From positions 1-64,000 of the forward strand of contig JADZEK010000147.1 in the NCBI GenBank assembly GCA_020850595.1: a stretch of 64,000 nucleotides of DNA, written 5' to 3'. Positions 48,528-56,438 of this stretch are shown piece after piece. The notes under the pieces were generated by a model. That model saw only the letters and a list, made by a program, of their open reading frames with translations, had not been told where the DNA came from and did not search any database. This DNA comes from Anaerolineales bacterium. GTDB lineage: Bacteria > Chloroflexota > Anaerolineae > Anaerolineales > UBA6663. Within the stretch, counting starts at the first letter, position 1, and each line of letters starts with the position of its first letter. The translations under genes and the position numbers were made by a program.

Positions 48528-49847
48528 TCAGGTGAATATCGGCTGCGGCAGCCAGGCGGCGGCCGTGGCGCGGGCCTCGCGCAGGACTTCGGCTTCATCC
48601 ACGCGCGTGGGGCGGCCGCGGGCCACAACGACTTGCCCGTCTACGATGACCGTGTCCACATCGCTGCCGTGGGCGCAGTAGACGAGCAGCGGCACGATGT
48701 CATGGTCGGGAACCAGGTGCGGCCGGTTGAGATCAATGAGGGCCAGATCGGCCAGACGCCCCGGATCGAGCGTGCCGGCGTTCAGGCCGGCGGCGCGCGC
48801 GCCGTGTTCGGTGGCCATGACGAAGGCAGCCTGGGCGGTGAGGGTCTCGGCGTCGCCGCGCACTTTGTGCAGCAGCGCCGCCGCGCGCATCTCCTCAAAC
48901 ATGTCGAGCAGGTCACCGGAGGCCGGGCCGTCGTTGGCGAGCGCCACCGGCGCGCCCCGCGCCCGCAGCCACGGCACTGGGGCGATGCCCTGGCCGAGCT
49001 TCATGTCGCTTTTGGGGCAGTGGATGACGGTGGCGCCGCTGTCCACAATTAGGTCCAGGTCGGCGGGAGACAAATGGGTGCACTGCGCCAGCGAGGTACG
49101 CTCGTTGAGGAGCGCGGCCTGGGCCAGCCAGGACAGGGGCGATGGCTCACCGGGCAGCGGCGGGCCGGCAGCGTGGGTCTGTACGCGCAGGTCGAGGCGC
49201 TCGGCGAGGTCGGCGGCCCAGGTGAGGAACGCCTGACTGCACAGGCGGGGCGCGGCCGGGGCCAACAGCACGCCAAGGCGGCCGGTGCGCACGGCGGCGG
49301 CGCGGGCCGCTTCCGCCAGATCGAGCAGGCGCGCCTGGCACTCGGCCAGCGCCACCGGCAAGGCGGGCGGCAAGTGCTCATCCGCAAAGGTCAGGGCGAC
49401 GGCGCCGCGAATGCCAAGCTCTTCCCAGGCGCGCCAAGCTTCGGGCGGGGAGGCCTGCATGTCAATGAAACTGGTGGTGCCGTTCTTGAGCATCTCCAGG
49501 CCGGCCAGGCGCCCGGCGCTGTAGCCGATCGCCGCCGCGGCCGGTGGGTGGTGGAGCGTCGGGCGGAAGGGATAGATGACTTCGCGCAGCCAACCCTCCC
49601 GGTCGAGGGTGTCGGAGCGACCACGCAGAAAGGCCTGGTAGAGGTGCGTGTGGGCGTTGATGAGGCCGGGGATGACGGCATGGTTGCGGCCATCAATCAT
49701 GACCGGCGCGCAGCCCGGGGCCGACTCCGCTTGCAGGTTGGGCGCGATGGCGCGAATGTGCCGGCCCTCGATCAGGAGGTCTACATCGCGTTCGATGCGA
49801 TGGGCGTCGCGAATGACGTAGCGCGCTTGGCGGATGAGCAACGACAT
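48528..49847 (-). CDS. SsnA/ATZ-TRZ-type amidohydrolase (second paralogue, altered active site)
   Basis: 439 residues, strongly similar along its length to the gene at 21403 (both begin MS.LIRQARY.IR and share NAHTHLYQ, NGTT.FIDM, HCPKS.MKL and ALANDGPAS). The first metal motif and the Asp remain, but the HGHCAET segment of the paralogue is QTHAAGP here, so the catalytic Glu is missing, and SLAHCVH is SLAQCTH, so the catalytic His is Gln. It may have a different reaction or only bind substrate. First structural gene of the minus-strand cluster, directly after the XRE-cupin regulator. Confidence 0.82.
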   Translation of the reverse strand: MSLLIRQARYVIRDAHRIERDVDLLIEGRHIRAIAPNLQAESAPGCAPVMIDGRNHAVIPGLINAHTHLYQAFLRGRSDTLDREGWLREVIYPFRPTLHHPPAAAAIGYSAGRLAGLEMLKNGTTSFIDMQASPPEAWRAWEELGIRGAVALTFADEHLPPALPVALAECQARLLDLAEAARAAAVRTGRLGVLLAPAAPRLCSQAFLTWAADLAERLDLRVQTHAAGPPLPGEPSPLSWLAQAALLNERTSLAQCTHLSPADLDLIVDSGATVIHCPKSDMKLGQGIAPVPWLRARGAPVALANDGPASGDLLDMFEEMRAAALLHKVRGDAETLTAQAAFVMATEHGARAAGLNAGTLDPGRLADLALIDLNRPHLVPDHDIVPLLVYCAHGSDVDTVIVDGQVVVARGRPTRVDEAEVLREARATAAAWLPQPIFT

Positions 49848-49884
49848 GGCAACCAGAGACTCTGACAGGGCGCAGCGCCACCGG

Positions 49885-50460
49885 CTAGAAGGCGGGCGGT
49901 GTCATGCCCCCAACCAACACAACTTCCTCGGTTCCGAGCGCGGTCACCCCCTCCAGCTCCCAGCCTTCGTAAGCAATTGAGTCACCCAAGGCCAACTCGT
50001 AGGTTTCGCCGGCGACGCGGATCTGCACGCGGCCGGCAACCACCAACAGCCACTCCTCAGTGGGTTCGGACAGGCGGATCGGGTGGATGTGATCACCAGC
50101 GCCAAGCCGGATGAGGAGGCCCAAGCTTTTATGACTGAGCGTGGGGTGCAGCAGTTCATAGGTGATGTGGGAATCGGGGAGGCGAAGCTGTTTGCGACCG
50201 TCGGCGCGCACCACCCGTTCGGGCGCGCGCTCTTCGGTGAAGAAATAGAAGATGGGGACTTTGAGGACAGCGGCGATTTGCTGGAGGGACTCGATGGACG
50301 GGTTCGCCAACGAGCGCTCCACCTGGGCGAGAAAACTGGCGCTCAGGCCCACCTGGGCCCCCAAGGCGCGCAGAGTCAAGCCCAGGGCCTCACGGCGCGC
50401 CCGGAGGCGCTCGCCCAGGCCGTTCACTGTCTTCCGTTCAGGCACAACTGTTGAAGCCAT
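49885..50460 (-). CDS. XRE-family regulator with C-terminal cupin domain (second)
   Basis: About 191 residues from the ATG at 50460 (AAGGGA upstream; a longer frame would cover the promoter). The HTH has LGERLRARREALGLTLRALG and LSASFLAQVERSLANPSIESLQQI; the cupin has LIRLGAGDHIHPI, PTEEWLLVVAGRVQIRVAG and LGDSIAYEGWELEG. Same architecture as the regulator at 35712. Located at the head of the minus-strand cluster and divergent from the plus-strand operon, so it is the obvious candidate to control either or both. Confidence 0.87.
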   Translation of the reverse strand: MASTVVPERKTVNGLGERLRARREALGLTLRALGAQVGLSASFLAQVERSLANPSIESLQQIAAVLKVPIFYFFTEERAPERVVRADGRKQLRLPDSHITYELLHPTLSHKSLGLLIRLGAGDHIHPIRLSEPTEEWLLVVAGRVQIRVAGETYELALGDSIAYEGWELEGVTALGTEEVVLVGGMTPPAF

Positions 50461-50512
50461 CGTCCCTTCCGAAAGCCAACGACTACAGGTTAGTTGTTGC
50501 AGTGTGAGCGAA

Positions 50513-50541
50513 AGTCTATTACCATGTGACCAGGATGTCAA
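50513..50541 (-). promoter_or_regulatory. promoter of the second XRE-cupin regulator
   Basis: TTGACA (50541-50536), exact 17-base spacer, TAGACT (50518-50513); 5' leader of about 45 bases. Confidence 0.7.
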
Positions 50542-50549
50542 GTAAGCAG

Positions 50550-50570
50550 ACACAAAGAGTCTATTTGTGT
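50550..50570. promoter_or_regulatory. 21-base operator-like palindrome
   Basis: Perfect 7-base arms ACACAAA (50550-50556) and TTTGTGT (50564-50570) around GAGTCTA. It lies 8 bases upstream of the -35 of the XRE-cupin gene and 140 bases before the divergent dehydrogenase gene; probably a binding site for the adjacent regulator. Confidence 0.5.
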
Positions 50571-50641
50571 ATCAGGGGTTCACAGAATTGCGACTTCTAC
50601 CCTGCACGAAGTGAAGAATGGCCAAACGGCTGGTTCCAGCA

Positions 50642-50688
50642 GGGGGCGGGGTGTATAAACAGTCGTAAGCGCGAGGACACCCGCCCCG
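50642..50688 (+). promoter_or_regulatory. -10 and inverted repeat before the dehydrogenase operon
   Basis: GC-rich arms GGGGCGGGGTGT (50643-50654) and ACACCCGCCCC (50677-50687), one base bulged, enclose a TATAAA (50654-50659) that is the likely -10 of the plus-strand operon. AAGGAG follows before the ATG at 50712. The repeat could be an operator or a hairpin on read-through transcripts. Confidence 0.4.
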
Positions 50689-50711
50689 CTCTGTCACTCA
50701 AGGAGTAGCGA

Positions 50712-51755
50712 ATGAAGGGCGTTACGGTCGGCCGGCCGGGTGAGGTGATCTGGTTAGACTATCCTGATCCCGCGCTCGGCCCCGGCGAGGCACTGTTGGG
50801 ACCACTGGCCTGCGGCATCTGCACGACGGACGTGAAGCTGGTGAAAGCCGGGAGCGATGGGAAGAACCACTATGCCCTCGGCCATGAACTAGTTGGCCGC
50901 ATCGTCGCGGTGGAAGGCCCCAGCCGGTGGGCGGTCGGTCAGCGCGTGGTGGCGGCGCCGTACGTCAACTGCGGCGCGTGCTACTACTGCCAACACAACC
51001 AGCCCACCCTGTGCACGCACCTATTCGAGAACAGCCTGAACCCGGGCGGCCTGGCGCAACAAGTGCGCCTGCCGCGCGGCCTGGCCGAGCGCGGCCTGAT
51101 GGCTGTGCCCGACCAGGTGAGCGACGAAGCGGCGGCCTTGTCGGAGCCGGTAGGCTGCGCCGTCAAGGGCGTGGAGGACTCGGGCGTGCAGCCGGGTGAC
51201 GCGGTGCTGATTGTCGGTGACGGCCCCATGGGGTTGATCTGCGCGGCCGTCGCGCGCGCGTATGGCGCGGCGCCGCTGATCGTGGCTGGCCTGACGCCGC
51301 ACCGCCTGACCGCGGCAACCCGGATAGCCGAGGCCGTGATTGACGTAAGCCAGCAGGATTTGCGCACGGCGGCGCAGGCGCTGACGGGCGGCCGCGGGGC
51401 GGACGTGGTGATGGCCGTGGTGTCGGAGGGCCAGCCGCTGGAGGCGGCGATGGCGGCAGTGCGGCCGGGGGGGACGGTCAATGCGTTCGCGGGCGTCCCC
51501 AAAGGCACCACCATCCCGCTGGATGTGCGCCGCCTACACTACGAGCAGATCCACCTGACCGGCTCGTTCGGTGTCGGCCCGGAGCACCTGGCTAGGGCGC
51601 TGCACTTGCTGGCCACCGGCCGCGTTGACGCATCTCTGCTGATCTCGGCGCGCTTTCCGTTCGCCCAAACCCCGGCGGCGGTGGCCTACGCCGCCGACCG
51701 GGTGGGCCTGAAGGCCATGGTCATTTTTGACGGTCAGCCGGTTGAGGAGCAGTAA
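50712..51755 (+). CDS. zinc-dependent medium-chain alcohol dehydrogenase
   Basis: 347 residues. Catalytic zinc site CGICTTDVKL and GHELVGRIV; structural zinc lobe CGACYYCQHNQPTLC; Rossmann motif VLIVGDGPMGLICAAVARA. Similar in type to sorbitol/threonine/polyol dehydrogenases. With the following aldolase and sugar kinase genes it probably oxidises a polyol or sugar alcohol. AAGGAG eight bases upstream of the ATG; first gene of an operon of at least three genes. Confidence 0.87.
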   Translation: MKGVTVGRPGEVIWLDYPDPALGPGEALLGPLACGICTTDVKLVKAGSDGKNHYALGHELVGRIVAVEGPSRWAVGQRVVAAPYVNCGACYYCQHNQPTLCTHLFENSLNPGGLAQQVRLPRGLAERGLMAVPDQVSDEAAALSEPVGCAVKGVEDSGVQPGDAVLIVGDGPMGLICAAVARAYGAAPLIVAGLTPHRLTAATRIAEAVIDVSQQDLRTAAQALTGGRGADVVMAVVSEGQPLEAAMAAVRPGGTVNAFAGVPKGTTIPLDVRRLHYEQIHLTGSFGVGPEHLARALHLLATGRVDASLLISARFPFAQTPAAVAYAADRVGLKAMVIFDGQPVEEQ

Positions 51756-51757
51756 CG

Positions 51758-52540
51758 ATGGCGACCAATCGCACACGGCGGCTTTTCGGCCCCGACGGCC
51801 GCAGCGTGATCGTAGCCATGGATCATGCCATGTTCATGGGCCCCAAGGCCGGATTGGAGGATCCCGGCCGGCTGATTGAGTCCGTGGCCGCGGCGGGCGC
51901 GGACGCTGTGCTCACGTCCTATGGGGTGGCGCGCACATTCGGTGAGCGGCTTGGCCGCATGGGGCTGATCTTGCGAGCCGACGGCGGCGGCACCACCCGC
52001 AACCCCACGCCCGGCGACCTGCGCCGCGTGTTCGGGGCGGCCGACGCCCTGCGGGTGGGGGCCGATGCCGTCATCGGCATGGGCATGGTCGGGTTCAATG
52101 AGGAGGCCGCGTCGCTGCGCGTGCTGACGGACCTGGTGGCGGAGTGCGCGCCGTGGAACCTGCCGGTCATCGCCGAGATGCTGGTGGCGGGGGCGGACGG
52201 CAAGGCCGCTACCGCCGCCGATATCGGCTATGCCATGCGGATCGGGGCAGAACTCGGGGCGGATTATATAAAGACCGCGTATGCCGGGCCGCCGGCCGAG
52301 TATCGAGAGGCGCTGCGGCACTGCTACCGGCCCGTCGTCGTGCTCGGCGGCGGCAAGGCCGACAGCGACCAGACGCTGCTGGAGTCGGTTGCAGAGGCGC
52401 TAGACGCAGGCGCGGCGGGTGTGGCCATGGGTCGCAACGTTTGGGGCCACCGCAACCCCGCCGGCATCACGCAGGCCCTGGTGGCGCTTGTGCACGGCGG
52501 CGCCAGCGTAACCCAGGCGCTTTCGATCGCGGCCGCGTGA
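51758..52540 (+). CDS. class I aldolase of the DhnA/FbaB/LsrF type
   Basis: 260 residues. TIM-barrel with VIVAMDHAMFMGPKAGLE near the N-terminus, the Schiff-base Lys in GADYIKTAYAG and the phosphate-binding end VVLGGGKAD and AGVAMGRNVWG. It cleaves or transfers a phosphorylated ketose or autoinducer-like compound. The ATG is two bases after the dehydrogenase stop; the stop overlaps the kinase start (GTGA). Confidence 0.87.
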   Translation: MATNRTRRLFGPDGRSVIVAMDHAMFMGPKAGLEDPGRLIESVAAAGADAVLTSYGVARTFGERLGRMGLILRADGGGTTRNPTPGDLRRVFGAADALRVGADAVIGMGMVGFNEEAASLRVLTDLVAECAPWNLPVIAEMLVAGADGKAATAADIGYAMRIGAELGADYIKTAYAGPPAEYREALRHCYRPVVVLGGGKADSDQTLLESVAEALDAGAAGVAMGRNVWGHRNPAGITQALVALVHGGASVTQALSIAAA

Positions 52541-54042
52541 AACCGCTGCTGGCCGGCGTAGACCTGGGCACGTCGTCGCTGAAAGCGGGCCTGTATTCGC
52601 CGAACGGCGAACGGCTGGCCCTGCAGCGCGTGCCGTACCCCTTGCACGCGCCGCAGCCCGGCTGGGCCGAGCAAGACCCCGCGGATTGGTGGGCGGCGGC
52701 AGTGCAGGCCCTGCGAGTCGTGGCCGCCGCGGCTGAGGGCGCGGGGGGCGCGATCGCGGCTTTGGGGTTAGCCGGCCAGTGCCCAGGCCATGTGCTGCTC
52801 GGCCGGGAGAGTGAGGCGCTGGGCCGGGCTATCATCTGGCGCGACCAGCGAGCCACGGCTGAAGCTGCCTGGCTGGGAGAGCATATTTCTGGCGAGGACG
52901 CCGCGCGTTGGACCGGCTTGAACCAACTGGCCCAGGCCACGCTGCCCCCTGCCCGGCTGCTGTGGCTCAAGGCTCACCGGGCTGATGACTGGGCGGCGAC
53001 ACAGGTGGTTTTGCAGCCGAAGGACTACTTGGCCTTCAAGCTGACCGGGGCGGTGCTCACCGACATCAACAGCGCGTATGCCCTGGCACATCCTTCGCCG
53101 CCGCACTACGCAGCAGACTACCTCGCGGCCCTGGGTATCGCGCCAGGCAGCTTGCCGCCGCTCAGCCCCGCACACGGGGTGGCGGGGCGGGTGACGCCCG
53201 AGGCGGCGCGAGCCACCGGCCTGCCCGCCGGGCTGCCCGTCATCATCGGCACGATTGACGCTTTTTGCGATTTGCTGGGCAGCGGCGCCGTGGAGCCAGG
53301 ACTGGCGGTGGATGTGGCCGGCACGTCGGAGATGATTGGGCTGGCCGTGGGCGCGGCCACGGCCGGGGAGGGTGTTTTCGCCGCCAGCCTGGACGGCAGG
53401 CTGAATTTCCTGTGCGGGCCGACCCAGGCGGGCGGGGATGCGCTGCGGTGGCTGGCGCAGGGCTTCTTTCCGGAGCTCAATTGGGCGACCGGCCACCCGG
53501 CGCTGGAGCAGGCGGCGGCGAGCTGCCCGCCCGGCAGCGCGGGGCTGCTGTTTCTACCCTACCTGGACGGCGAACGCGCGCCGATTTGGGACCCGCAGGC
53601 GCGGGCCGCGTTCATCGGATTGACGCTGGCGCACGGCCGCGCCCATTGCGCCCGAGCAGTATACGAGGGGGTTGCGTTCGCAGCGCGGCATGTGCTAGAA
53701 AGGTGTGAGACCACCAGCGGGCAGCCGGCGCGGCAGGTGCACGTGTGCGGGGGCGGCGCACGCAGCGAATTTTGGAACCAGTTGAAGGCGGATGTGTTCA
53801 ACCGCCCGGTCGTGGCGGCCGATATCGAGGCGGCCTGCCTGGGCGCGGCGGCGCTGGCGGCGGCCGGGATCGGTCTGCAACCCACCACAGCGGCGGCGGC
53901 GCGCAAACTCGCCGCGGCGCGGCAGACGTACCGGCCCCGGCCGGAGGCCGCCACCGTCTATGAACAGGCCTTTGGGCTATATCGTGAGTTGTACCCGGCC
54001 CTGCGGCCGGCGTATGGACGGCTGGCCGCCCTGACGGCCTAA
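52537..54042 (+). CDS. FGGY-family carbohydrate kinase, xylulokinase-like
   Basis: About 501 residues from the GTG at 52537, overlapping the aldolase stop. N-terminal LLAGVDLGTSSLKAGLYS (phosphate-1 loop), IIWRDQRA, catalytic region GTIDAFCDLLGSG, DVAGTSEM, and the C-terminal ATPase signature VHVCGGGARSEFWNQLKADV. Phosphorylates a ketose or polyol; together with the dehydrogenase and aldolase this gives an oxidation, phosphorylation and cleavage route. The true sugar is unknown. Confidence 0.88.
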   Translation: MKPLLAGVDLGTSSLKAGLYSPNGERLALQRVPYPLHAPQPGWAEQDPADWWAAAVQALRVVAAAAEGAGGAIAALGLAGQCPGHVLLGRESEALGRAIIWRDQRATAEAAWLGEHISGEDAARWTGLNQLAQATLPPARLLWLKAHRADDWAATQVVLQPKDYLAFKLTGAVLTDINSAYALAHPSPPHYAADYLAALGIAPGSLPPLSPAHGVAGRVTPEAARATGLPAGLPVIIGTIDAFCDLLGSGAVEPGLAVDVAGTSEMIGLAVGAATAGEGVFAASLDGRLNFLCGPTQAGGDALRWLAQGFFPELNWATGHPALEQAAASCPPGSAGLLFLPYLDGERAPIWDPQARAAFIGLTLAHGRAHCARAVYEGVAFAARHVLERCETTSGQPARQVHVCGGGARSEFWNQLKADVFNRPVVAADIEAACLGAAALAAAGIGLQPTTAAAARKLAAARQTYRPRPEAATVYEQAFGLYRELYPALRPAYGRLAALTA

Positions 54043-54080
54043 GACGGCGACGACACTGCTGCCGGCGAGGAAACGGGGAC

Positions 54081-55040
54081 ATGCGGCGACGTGACAAGAT
54101 CGAGCAAATGCTCCAGGCGGCCCGGATGTACTACCAGGACGACTTGGGCCAACAAGAGGTCGCCGCTAACCTGAATGTCTCGCGGCAGACAGTCTCGCGC
54201 CTATTGAGGGAGGCGCGGGCGCAGGGCATCGTGCAGGTGCGGATCAGTGACCCCTTCGCGACCGACCCCGACCTGGAGGCGCGGTTTCAGGCGGCGTTCA
54301 GCCTGCGGCAACTGGTGCTGACGCCCGGCGCGGGGCTGTCGGCGAGCGCGCTGCGGCTGCGGCTGGGCGTGGCCGGAGCCGAGTACCTGGCGCAGACTGT
54401 TCAGGACGACTGGCTGGTCGGCCTGGGCTGGGGCCGCACGCTGCACGAGGTCATCACGGCCCTGAACACCGAACGCCAGGTGAACGTGCAGACCATTCCT
54501 TTGATCGGCGGCATCGGGCAACTGGCCCCGTCGTTTCAGGTGAACGACCTGGCGCGGCGACTGGCCGAAGCCTTTGGGGGTTCCTGGCGCGCGCTGTATG
54601 CTCCCGCCTTCATGGACGACCGCGCAGCCTGGGGAACGCTGGTCGCACTGAAGGACGTGCAGCAGGTGGCCCGCCTGTGGCCGCAGATGCAAATGGCGCT
54701 GGTGGGCATCGGCCAGTTTGAGCTGCAACGCTTCGCCGGCATGTTTCTGGCCAACAGCCTGTCACAAAGCTCGCTGGCTCAGTTCGAAGCCGCCGACGCG
54801 GTCGGGGACATTTGCGGGCGCTTCTACGACAGCAACGGCCGCCCGGTTGACGAGATCGGCGGCGTCATCGGCATCGGCCTGGAGCAATTGCGAAAGCTGG
54901 ATAACGTGGTGGGCATTGCCGGCGGGGCCGACAAGGCGGCGGCCATCCTGGGCGCCCTGCGCGGCGGCTATCTCAAGACGCTGATTACTGACACGGTGGC
55001 GGCCGAGCAAGTGCTGGAACTGCACGGGGCGGCCCGCTAG
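54081..55040 (+). CDS. SorC-family transcriptional regulator
   Basis: 319 residues. The N-terminal HTH is QQEVAANLNVSRQTVSRLL; the rest is the sugar-phosphate-binding domain (DWLVGLGWGRTLHEV, TIPLIGGIGQ, GVIGIGLEQLRKL, IAGGADKAAAILGALRGG). Such regulators sense phosphorylated sugars and usually control the adjacent kinase and aldolase genes, which fits here. Confidence 0.9.
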   Translation: MRRRDKIEQMLQAARMYYQDDLGQQEVAANLNVSRQTVSRLLREARAQGIVQVRISDPFATDPDLEARFQAAFSLRQLVLTPGAGLSASALRLRLGVAGAEYLAQTVQDDWLVGLGWGRTLHEVITALNTERQVNVQTIPLIGGIGQLAPSFQVNDLARRLAEAFGGSWRALYAPAFMDDRAAWGTLVALKDVQQVARLWPQMQMALVGIGQFELQRFAGMFLANSLSQSSLAQFEAADAVGDICGRFYDSNGRPVDEIGGVIGIGLEQLRKLDNVVGIAGGADKAAAILGALRGGYLKTLITDTVAAEQVLELHGAAR

Positions 55041-55054
55041 CCGGGGATAAAGCC

Positions 55055-56419
55055 ATGCACGCTCTCGTCGTCCGCGGCGGCACGCTGGTGACCCCCACGG
55101 ACATCTTCGTCGCGGATATCGGTATTGATGACGGCGTGATCACGGCGTGGGGAGGCAGGCTCGCCGGGCGGCGCACGCTGGACGCCGACGGACTGCTGGT
55201 CATTCCCGGCGCAGTGGACCCGCACGTCCACCTGGAAATGCCGGTCGGCCCAACGCAGAGCAGCGACGATTGGGCAACGGGCACCCGCGCCGCGGCCGTG
55301 GGCGGCACGACCACGCTGATTGACTTCGTCGAGGCCGACCTGGGCGCAGCGCTCCTGGGGGCGCTGGCCGCCCGCCGCGCCCAAGCCGACGGCCGGGCGG
55401 TCATTGACTATGGCCTGCACATGACGCTGCGCGAGATGACGCCGGCCACGCTGGCGGAGATCCCGGCCGTGGTGGCCGCGGGGTGTCCGTCGTTCAAGAC
55501 CTATCTGACGTATGCGGGGTTTTACCTGGACGACTCGACCTTTATCCAAGCCCTGGAGGCGGTCGGTAAGGCGGGCGGACTGGTGCTGGTGCACGCCGAG
55601 AACCACGGCCTGGTGGAGCATTTGCGCCGGCGCCTTCCGGCGGAGGGGCACACCGGCCCGCGCTACCACGCGCTATCGCGGCCAGTAGCGGCCGAAGCGG
55701 AGGCGATTGAACGCGCCACGGCGCTGGCCGAAGCGACCGGCTGCCCGTTGTACGTCGTCCACGTCTCGACGGCGCGCGGCGCGGCGGCAGTAGCGCGAGC
55801 GCGGGCGCGCGGGCAAACGGTGTACGGCGAGACTTGCCCGCAGTATCTGCTGCTCACCGAGGCCGAGCTCGACCGGCCGGGGTTCGAGGGCGCCAAGTTT
55901 GTCTGCTCGCCGCCGCTGCGCCCAGCCGGCAACGGCGAGGCGCTGTGGGCGGGGCTGGCGGCAAGCAGCCTGCAAACGGTTGGCACAGACCATTGCCCGT
56001 TCTTCTACCAGGGCCAGAAGGAACTGGGGCGCGAGGTGTTCACGGGGATCCCAAACGGTCTGCCGGGGATCGAGACGCGGTTGGCGCTGCTACACACTTT
56101 CGGCGTTGGCGCGGGCCGGCTGTCGCTCAACCAGTGGGTGCAGGTATGCTGCGCCAACCCGGCGCGCATCTTCGGGCTGTATCCGCGCAAGGGCACGCTG
56201 GTGCCCGGCGCAGACGCAGACATTGTCTTATTTGACCCGCAGGCGACGGTGACGCTGACCAAAGACCGGCTGCATGAAAACGTGGATTACACCCCCTATG
56301 CCGGGCTGACGCTGCGCGGCTACCCGCACCTGACGCTGGCACGGGGCGAGGTGATCGCCGCCGAGGGTAACTACGTCGGCCCGGCGGGCGGCGGCCGGTT
56401 CCTGGCCCGCCCGCTCTAG
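55055..56419 (+). CDS. dihydropyrimidinase/hydantoinase-type amidohydrolase
   Basis: 454 residues. Cyclic amidohydrolase motifs: GAVDPHVHLEMPVG (metal HxH), SFKTYLTYAG (carboxylated Lys), VHAENHG, YVVHVST and the metal Asp in VGTDHCPF. Hydrolyses a cyclic amide such as a hydantoin, dihydropyrimidine or allantoin; it parallels HyuA (YgeZ) of the E. coli selenium-linked cluster. It follows the SorC gene by 14 bases and heads a run with an SsnA-like and a YgeY-like gene. Confidence 0.87.
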   Translation: MHALVVRGGTLVTPTDIFVADIGIDDGVITAWGGRLAGRRTLDADGLLVIPGAVDPHVHLEMPVGPTQSSDDWATGTRAAAVGGTTTLIDFVEADLGAALLGALAARRAQADGRAVIDYGLHMTLREMTPATLAEIPAVVAAGCPSFKTYLTYAGFYLDDSTFIQALEAVGKAGGLVLVHAENHGLVEHLRRRLPAEGHTGPRYHALSRPVAAEAEAIERATALAEATGCPLYVVHVSTARGAAAVARARARGQTVYGETCPQYLLLTEAELDRPGFEGAKFVCSPPLRPAGNGEALWAGLAASSLQTVGTDHCPFFYQGQKELGREVFTGIPNGLPGIETRLALLHTFGVGAGRLSLNQWVQVCCANPARIFGLYPRKGTLVPGADADIVLFDPQATVTLTKDRLHENVDYTPYAGLTLRGYPHLTLARGEVIAAEGNYVGPAGGGRFLARPL

Positions 56420-56438
56420 CTGAAAAGGACACGCCAAC

